Shown piece after piece: positions 6,722-10,002 of a DNA stretch of 10,002 bases. This DNA comes from CAJXNP01 sp050305935 (GTDB lineage: Bacteria > Bacteroidota > Bacteroidia > Cytophagales > Cyclobacteriaceae): contig JBNLGG010000103.1 in NCBI GenBank assembly GCA_050305935.1, positions 1 to 10,002 of the forward strand, read 5' to 3'. The notes beneath the pieces were generated by a model. The model had not been told where the DNA came from and searched no databases. It worked only from the letters and a program-made list of their open reading frames with translations. Position 1 is the first letter of the stretch, and each line of letters starts with the position of its first letter. A program made the translations under genes and the position numbers.

Positions 6722-8974
6722 ATGAGTTTTAAACATATTCTTATCCTGTTTTTCTGCTTTACCTCAAGCAGATCATTTGGACAAACCCTGCATCAGATTA
6801 AATTGCTCGATGCAGATGATACACAAGCCATTATCGGGGCAAAATTTTCATATGGAGATCAGCAAGGGTTATCCGATGAGAATGGGGTAATCACTTTTCA
6901 AAGTTCCGGGGAAGATACCATGACTATTTCTCACCTGAGCTATGGTACCTGGAAATGGGATCATCAAAAATTAAAGCAGGTGGTAGAAAGACAGGTCTTC
7001 TATTGTCAATCTGTCTCTGTTCATTTATATCCCGTGACCATTATCGCTGTTAAATATCAGGATCACCGGCCTGATCAACTGGTCGCCATCGATCATCAGG
7101 ACCGCATGGAGCATGATGCTGCAGCCATTCTCAACCAGACACCAGCTTTCACCAGCATAAGAAAAAGTGGTGCTTATGGATTTGAACCGGTTTTTCGCGG
7201 GTACAAATATGACCAGCTCAACATCGTATTAAATGGGGCGCAGGGTGCCACTGCCGCCTGCCCAAACCGAATGGATCCACCTACCAGCCAGATGGCTCCC
7301 AATATGATGGATCGCATAGAGATACTGAAAGGACCTCATGCCTTGCGGTATGGTACCGGAGTAGGCGCCACCATTAATTTCATTCCATCTAAACTGCGTT
7401 ACACCCATGAACCGAATCTGTATGGGAGGATATCAGGAGGATACGAAGGCAACGGAAATGTATATCGCACAGAAGGACAGATAGGAGTCAGCAACAATAG
7501 CTATGACCTAAGCTTTTTTGGATCGTGGTCTACTGGGTCGGATTATAAAACCGGAGATGATAAACCTGTCGAGGCAGATTTTACCCGTGGAAGCTTTGGG
7601 ACAAACCTGGGCCTGAAACTATCCAATAGACAGCAATTACGCGTGTCTGCCATCTACAATATGGCGAGGGACGTAGACTTCCCTGCCCTTCCGATGGACT
7701 TGCGAAAGGACGATACATGGCTGGTAAATGCCCATCACGATATTCAAATCAACCGGGGCAGCCTGGAAAGCTGGAATACAACTGTATTTGGTTCCTTTGT
7801 AGATCACCTGATGGATAACCTGCTAAAGCCCCTTGATCCCAGGATGATGAATGCCAGCACAGCCGCTCAGACCTATCATCATGGAGGTAGAACAGAAGGT
7901 ACCTGGCAATTCGCCAGTAGCAAGTTTTACGGGGGAATGGATCTGAGAATAGAAGGCGCCAAAGGAATCCGCGAAAGGACCTTTCTAATGGGACCCAAAG
8001 CCGGAAACACTGTTGAGGACAATGCCTGGCAAAATGGAAGGATCACCAAGACCGGATTATTTGGGGAATACCATTTAACTGCCAACAGACTCCACTATTT
8101 GTTTTCAGGCCGGTTAGAGCTGAACAATGCCAATGTATCCGATCCGGGAGAAAAATTCCTACAGGTAAACCCAAAAACTGAAAAAAATCAATTAAACCCC
8201 AGTTTCAGTATTGGTGCCCAAAAAACCATGGCGAAACATTGGACTACAGGGATCTGGCTGGGAAGGGCCCAACGGAGCGGAAGCCTGACAGAACGATACA
8301 TCAACTATTTCCCGGTTGGGCAAGATCCATACGAAATGCTTGGTAATCCGCTGCTTTCACCGGAAGTAAATAACCAGATGGACGTAACATTGGAATGGAA
8401 AACACAAAGATCTGCCATTAATATCGATGTATTTGGCTCCTATCTGCAAAATTACATCTCCTCCGTAATCGACACTTCGCTTTCACCGGTGCTTCCGACA
8501 AGCCCGGGCGTTCGTCAATATGTAAATATTGATAAGGCGTTGAAAACCGGTTTTGAACTAAGCTGGACACAACGGCTACCGTTGAATTTACACCAGCAAA
8601 TTGCTGTTGCCTACACCTATGCCCAGGATTTAGAACTCGACGAACCCCTTCCGGAAATTTCACCGATGGATGTTCGATATGTATTGAGTGGCAATCATTT
8701 GAAAGGTAAACTTATTCCGGAAATTGCTTTTCGGTATGTGATGGAACAATCCAGGATTTCAGAGGAGTTTGGCGAAACAGCTACTCCCTCCTTTGCCCTT
8801 CTGGATGTCAAGGTCAGGTATAATATCACCAATGACTTTCGAGTCAATGCCGGAATTAATAACCTGCTTGACAAAAACTATTATGAGCACCTGAATAGAT
8901 CTTTGCGTGGCACACAGGATCCAATCTATGCTCCCGGAAGGAATGCTTTTATCAATATGAGTTTTAATTTCTGA
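6722..8974 (+). CDS. TonB-dependent outer-membrane copper receptor, OprC/NosA-like
   Basis: This 750-residue protein is a TonB-dependent outer-membrane receptor, most likely for copper. Residues 1-21 are a signal peptide (MSFKHILILFFCFT..., cut near FGQ). Residues 22-103 form a carboxypeptidase-regulatory-like domain (QGLSDENGVITF), common in Bacteroidota receptors. PVTIIAVK (104-111) may be the TonB box. The plug covers about 115-222, including FEPVFRGYKYDQLNIVLNG and RIEILKGPHALRYGTG. The plug loop AACPNRMDPPTS holds Cys180 and Met184, the CxxxM motif of Pseudomonas OprC. The barrel segment VDHLMDN holds His362 and Met364, the HxM motif that completes the copper site in OprC. The last residues (FINMSFNF) are a normal outer-membrane beta signal. 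A strong terminator follows. Family is firm; copper as substrate is inferred from the conserved ligands. Confidence 0.93.
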   Translation: MSFKHILILFFCFTSSRSFGQTLHQIKLLDADDTQAIIGAKFSYGDQQGLSDENGVITFQSSGEDTMTISHLSYGTWKWDHQKLKQVVERQVFYCQSVSVHLYPVTIIAVKYQDHRPDQLVAIDHQDRMEHDAAAILNQTPAFTSIRKSGAYGFEPVFRGYKYDQLNIVLNGAQGATAACPNRMDPPTSQMAPNMMDRIEILKGPHALRYGTGVGATINFIPSKLRYTHEPNLYGRISGGYEGNGNVYRTEGQIGVSNNSYDLSFFGSWSTGSDYKTGDDKPVEADFTRGSFGTNLGLKLSNRQQLRVSAIYNMARDVDFPALPMDLRKDDTWLVNAHHDIQINRGSLESWNTTVFGSFVDHLMDNLLKPLDPRMMNASTAAQTYHHGGRTEGTWQFASSKFYGGMDLRIEGAKGIRERTFLMGPKAGNTVEDNAWQNGRITKTGLFGEYHLTANRLHYLFSGRLELNNANVSDPGEKFLQVNPKTEKNQLNPSFSIGAQKTMAKHWTTGIWLGRAQRSGSLTERYINYFPVGQDPYEMLGNPLLSPEVNNQMDVTLEWKTQRSAINIDVFGSYLQNYISSVIDTSLSPVLPTSPGVRQYVNIDKALKTGFELSWTQRLPLNLHQQIAVAYTYAQDLELDEPLPEISPMDVRYVLSGNHLKGKLIPEIAFRYVMEQSRISEEFGETATPSFALLDVKVRYNITNDFRVNAGINNLLDKNYYEHLNRSLRGTQDPIYAPGRNAFINMSFNF

Positions 8975-8985
8975 TAAGACAAGAA

Positions 8986-9018
8986 GCCTCACTGGTTAAA
9001 TTAAGCCAGTGAGGTTTT
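8986..9018 (+). terminator. Rho-independent terminator of the receptor gene
   Basis: A perfect 9-bp stem CCTCACTGG (8987-8995) / CCAGTGAGG (9006-9014) with a 10-nt loop is followed at once by TTTT and a further T-rich stretch. It begins 12 nt after the receptor stop codon. It ends the copper receptor transcript and isolates it from the methyltransferase gene. Confidence 0.9.
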
Positions 9019-9108
9019 CATTCTTTTACTTCCTTCGATAAACAAGTCCACCCCTTTCTATTTGTACCTGTCAAATTCACATTTTTAGAGCCAAGGCATT
9101 CACCTGGC

Positions 9109-9133
9109 TGTTCGACATCTGAAATGTCGAACA
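9109..9133. repeat. Perfect 10-bp inverted repeat (hairpin or operator)
   Basis: TGTTCGACAT (9109-9118) and ATGTCGAACA (9124-9133) are exact reverse complements around a 5-nt centre CTGAA. No T-run follows, so it is not an ordinary terminator. It could be a dimeric regulator site, a recombination site or a repeat-element end. Confidence 0.6.
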
Positions 9134-9143
9134 ATGATCGTAG

Positions 9144-9171
9144 GGTTTGTAGTCCGATGTACCCACAAACC
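9144..9171. repeat. Inverted repeat GGTTTGT / ACAAACC
   Basis: GGTTTGT (9144-9150) and ACAAACC (9165-9171) are exact reverse complements separated by 14 nt. The site begins 10 nt after the previous palindrome, so the two may belong to one structured unit spanning about 9109-9171. No function can be assigned. Confidence 0.4.
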
Positions 9172-9269
9172 AGTGTAGTTTAATTCCAAATAATGGTAAA
9201 GGATAATCAATTTTAGTCGATTTTAGGAAGATAGAGATGTTTAATACGGATTCAAATCCTATGATACCA

Positions 9270-9323
9270 CTTAGGAATTACAAATTCCTAAGAATTCCTA
9301 AGAGCCGGACATGAGCCGGATAT
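9270..9323. repeat. Compact cluster of inverted and tandem 10-11 bp repeats
   Basis: CTTAGGAATT (9270-9279) is the exact reverse complement of AATTCCTAAG (9283-9292) across a 3-nt centre. AATTCCTAAG is then repeated directly at 9293-9302. This runs into two tandem 11-mers, GAGCCGGACAT (9302-9312) and GAGCCGGATAT (9313-9323), which differ at one base. The 10-11 bp period equals about one helical turn, so proteins bound to successive units would line up on one face of the DNA. The cluster ends 178 bp ahead of the methyltransferase gene. Confidence 0.65.
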
Positions 9324-9500
9324 TATGACTTTCTACCCTTGGGTTCGGGTAAATATTGACCCTGGCGTTCGTTTGCTGCTTTTTTGTTTCTACCATTTCA
9401 AATTTCCTTTTCACTACAACATCACCCATTTAATTCATTCAAGGTTGTGGTGCCTTGGTTCTATTTTTTTTAACTTGACAGAACCTGAAACAACTCATAT

Positions 9501-10002
9501 ATGAATTGCGAACATTGCTGTGGAGCCGATAGACTATTTGACCTGAAAGGAGCAAAAAAGGAATTGAAAAAATATGTCAAATCAGGGCCTTCCAGGGTAA
9601 CTAAAAAACTGATTCAGGCACTGTCGGTATTTGACAAAAAAGATAAAACACTGCTTGATGTAGGTGGCGGCATTGGAGCCATTGCCTGGCATTTTCATAA
9701 CCAGGGCGCCAGTTCTACGACGGATGTAGATGCGTCTTCCGGGTATTTACAGATAGCCGGTGAATATGCCAGCTCAAAGGGTTGGGAATCAACATCATTC
9801 TTCAGGCAAGGCGATTTTACCGATGTAGCCGATGACCTTGATACATTTGACTTTGTCACAATGGATAAGGTAGTGTGCTGCTACCCCGATTACGAATTGA
9901 TACTGAAAAATGCCCTTCAAAAGAGCCGGAAGGTAATAGCACTCACTTTTCCCCTGGGAGGGCCGATTGCCAAATTGTTCCGGTGGATGGGAAGTCTTTA
10001 TT
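9501..10002 (+). CDS. Class I SAM-dependent methyltransferase, 3' end missing
   Basis: I translated 167 codons from the ATG at 9501 to the window edge without a stop. An in-frame TGA at 9486-9488 lies upstream and no other start codon intervenes, so the start is firm. The SAM-binding motif I is LLDVGGGIGAIA (51-62), with Asp53 ending strand 1; TDVDAS (74-79) fits the acidic end of strand 2; RQGDF (102-106) and DFVTMDKVVCCYPDY (117-131) are the later strands and active-site side. The MDKVVCCYPDY stretch resembles the BchM-like and related small-molecule methyltransferases rather than rRNA enzymes, but the substrate is not clear. The N-terminus carries an unusual CEHCC (3-7). No Shine-Dalgarno sequence is visible. 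It is not linked by operon to the copper receptor, since a terminator separates them. Confidence 0.88.
   Translation, partial: MNCEHCCGADRLFDLKGAKKELKKYVKSGPSRVTKKLIQALSVFDKKDKTLLDVGGGIGAIAWHFHNQGASSTTDVDASSGYLQIAGEYASSKGWESTSFFRQGDFTDVADDLDTFDFVTMDKVVCCYPDYELILKNALQKSRKVIALTFPLGGPIAKLFRWMGSLY

Larger units (their letters stand above)
9019..9500. other. Repeat-rich non-coding region before the methyltransferase gene
   Basis: No coding frame of note exists on either strand here. The region contains three separate groups of inverted or tandem repeats (9109-9133, 9144-9171, 9270-9323), a short TACCC/GGGTA inverted repeat near 9336-9354, and a weak CAAGG/CCTTG hairpin (9440-9457) followed by an eight-T run at about 9464. 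The last could be a weak terminator or simply AT-rich promoter DNA. I found no insertion-sequence gene or tRNA. It may be the scar of a lost element or a complex regulatory region. Confidence 0.5.

Noticed and set aside
9440..9471. A terminator formed by CAAGG/CCTTG followed by eight T.
   Set aside because: The stem is only 5 bp and is separated from the T-run by several bases, and it lies ahead of, not after, a gene on that strand; kept only as a remark.
9019..9500. A CRISPR array or insertion sequence in the repeat-rich gap.
   Set aside because: Repeats are 10-11 bp, adjoining or unevenly spaced, with no spacer pattern and no transposase frame.

Overview
The window looks like chromosomal DNA from a member of the Bacteroidota, perhaps a Cytophagales-type organism. 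The grounds are: start sites without Shine-Dalgarno sequences, two boxes of the Bacteroidota form TAnnTTTG just ahead of start codons, a TonB-dependent receptor with an N-terminal carboxypeptidase-regulatory-like domain, and a small Cys-containing membrane protein of a type I associate with this phylum. No species can be named from the sequence alone.

Left part (1-5068, minus strand): a tripartite RND efflux operon in the order periplasmic adaptor lipoprotein, HAE-1 inner-membrane pump, TolC/OprM-type outer-membrane lipoprotein. The last gene runs off the left edge. Gaps are 26 nt and 1 nt, so this is a tight transcription unit. The 147-nt gap upstream of the adaptor holds two palindromes that could be operators. 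Upstream on the same strand is a small secreted protein of unknown family (5216-5638).

Middle (5639-9018, plus strand apart from the divergent promoter region): a candidate copper-uptake locus. A 130-residue membrane-anchored protein with a Cys/Met motif precedes a 750-residue TonB-dependent receptor. The receptor carries both halves of the copper site known from OprC (CxxxM in the plug, HxM in the barrel). Between the two genes lies a roughly 117-nt imperfect palindrome with alternative stems, either a repeat element or a structured RNA. A strong intrinsic terminator follows the receptor gene.

Right part (9019-10002): a roughly 480-nt non-coding stretch unusually rich in palindromes and 10-11 bp repeats, then the first 167 codons of a class I SAM-dependent methyltransferase that runs off the right edge.

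In working terms, one side of the window exports small molecules across both membranes and the other imports a metal across the outer membrane. Nothing in the sequence shows that the two are co-regulated. No dramatic new defence or mobile system is visible. The best leads are the copper receptor with its small Cys/Met partner and the two structured intergenic regions.
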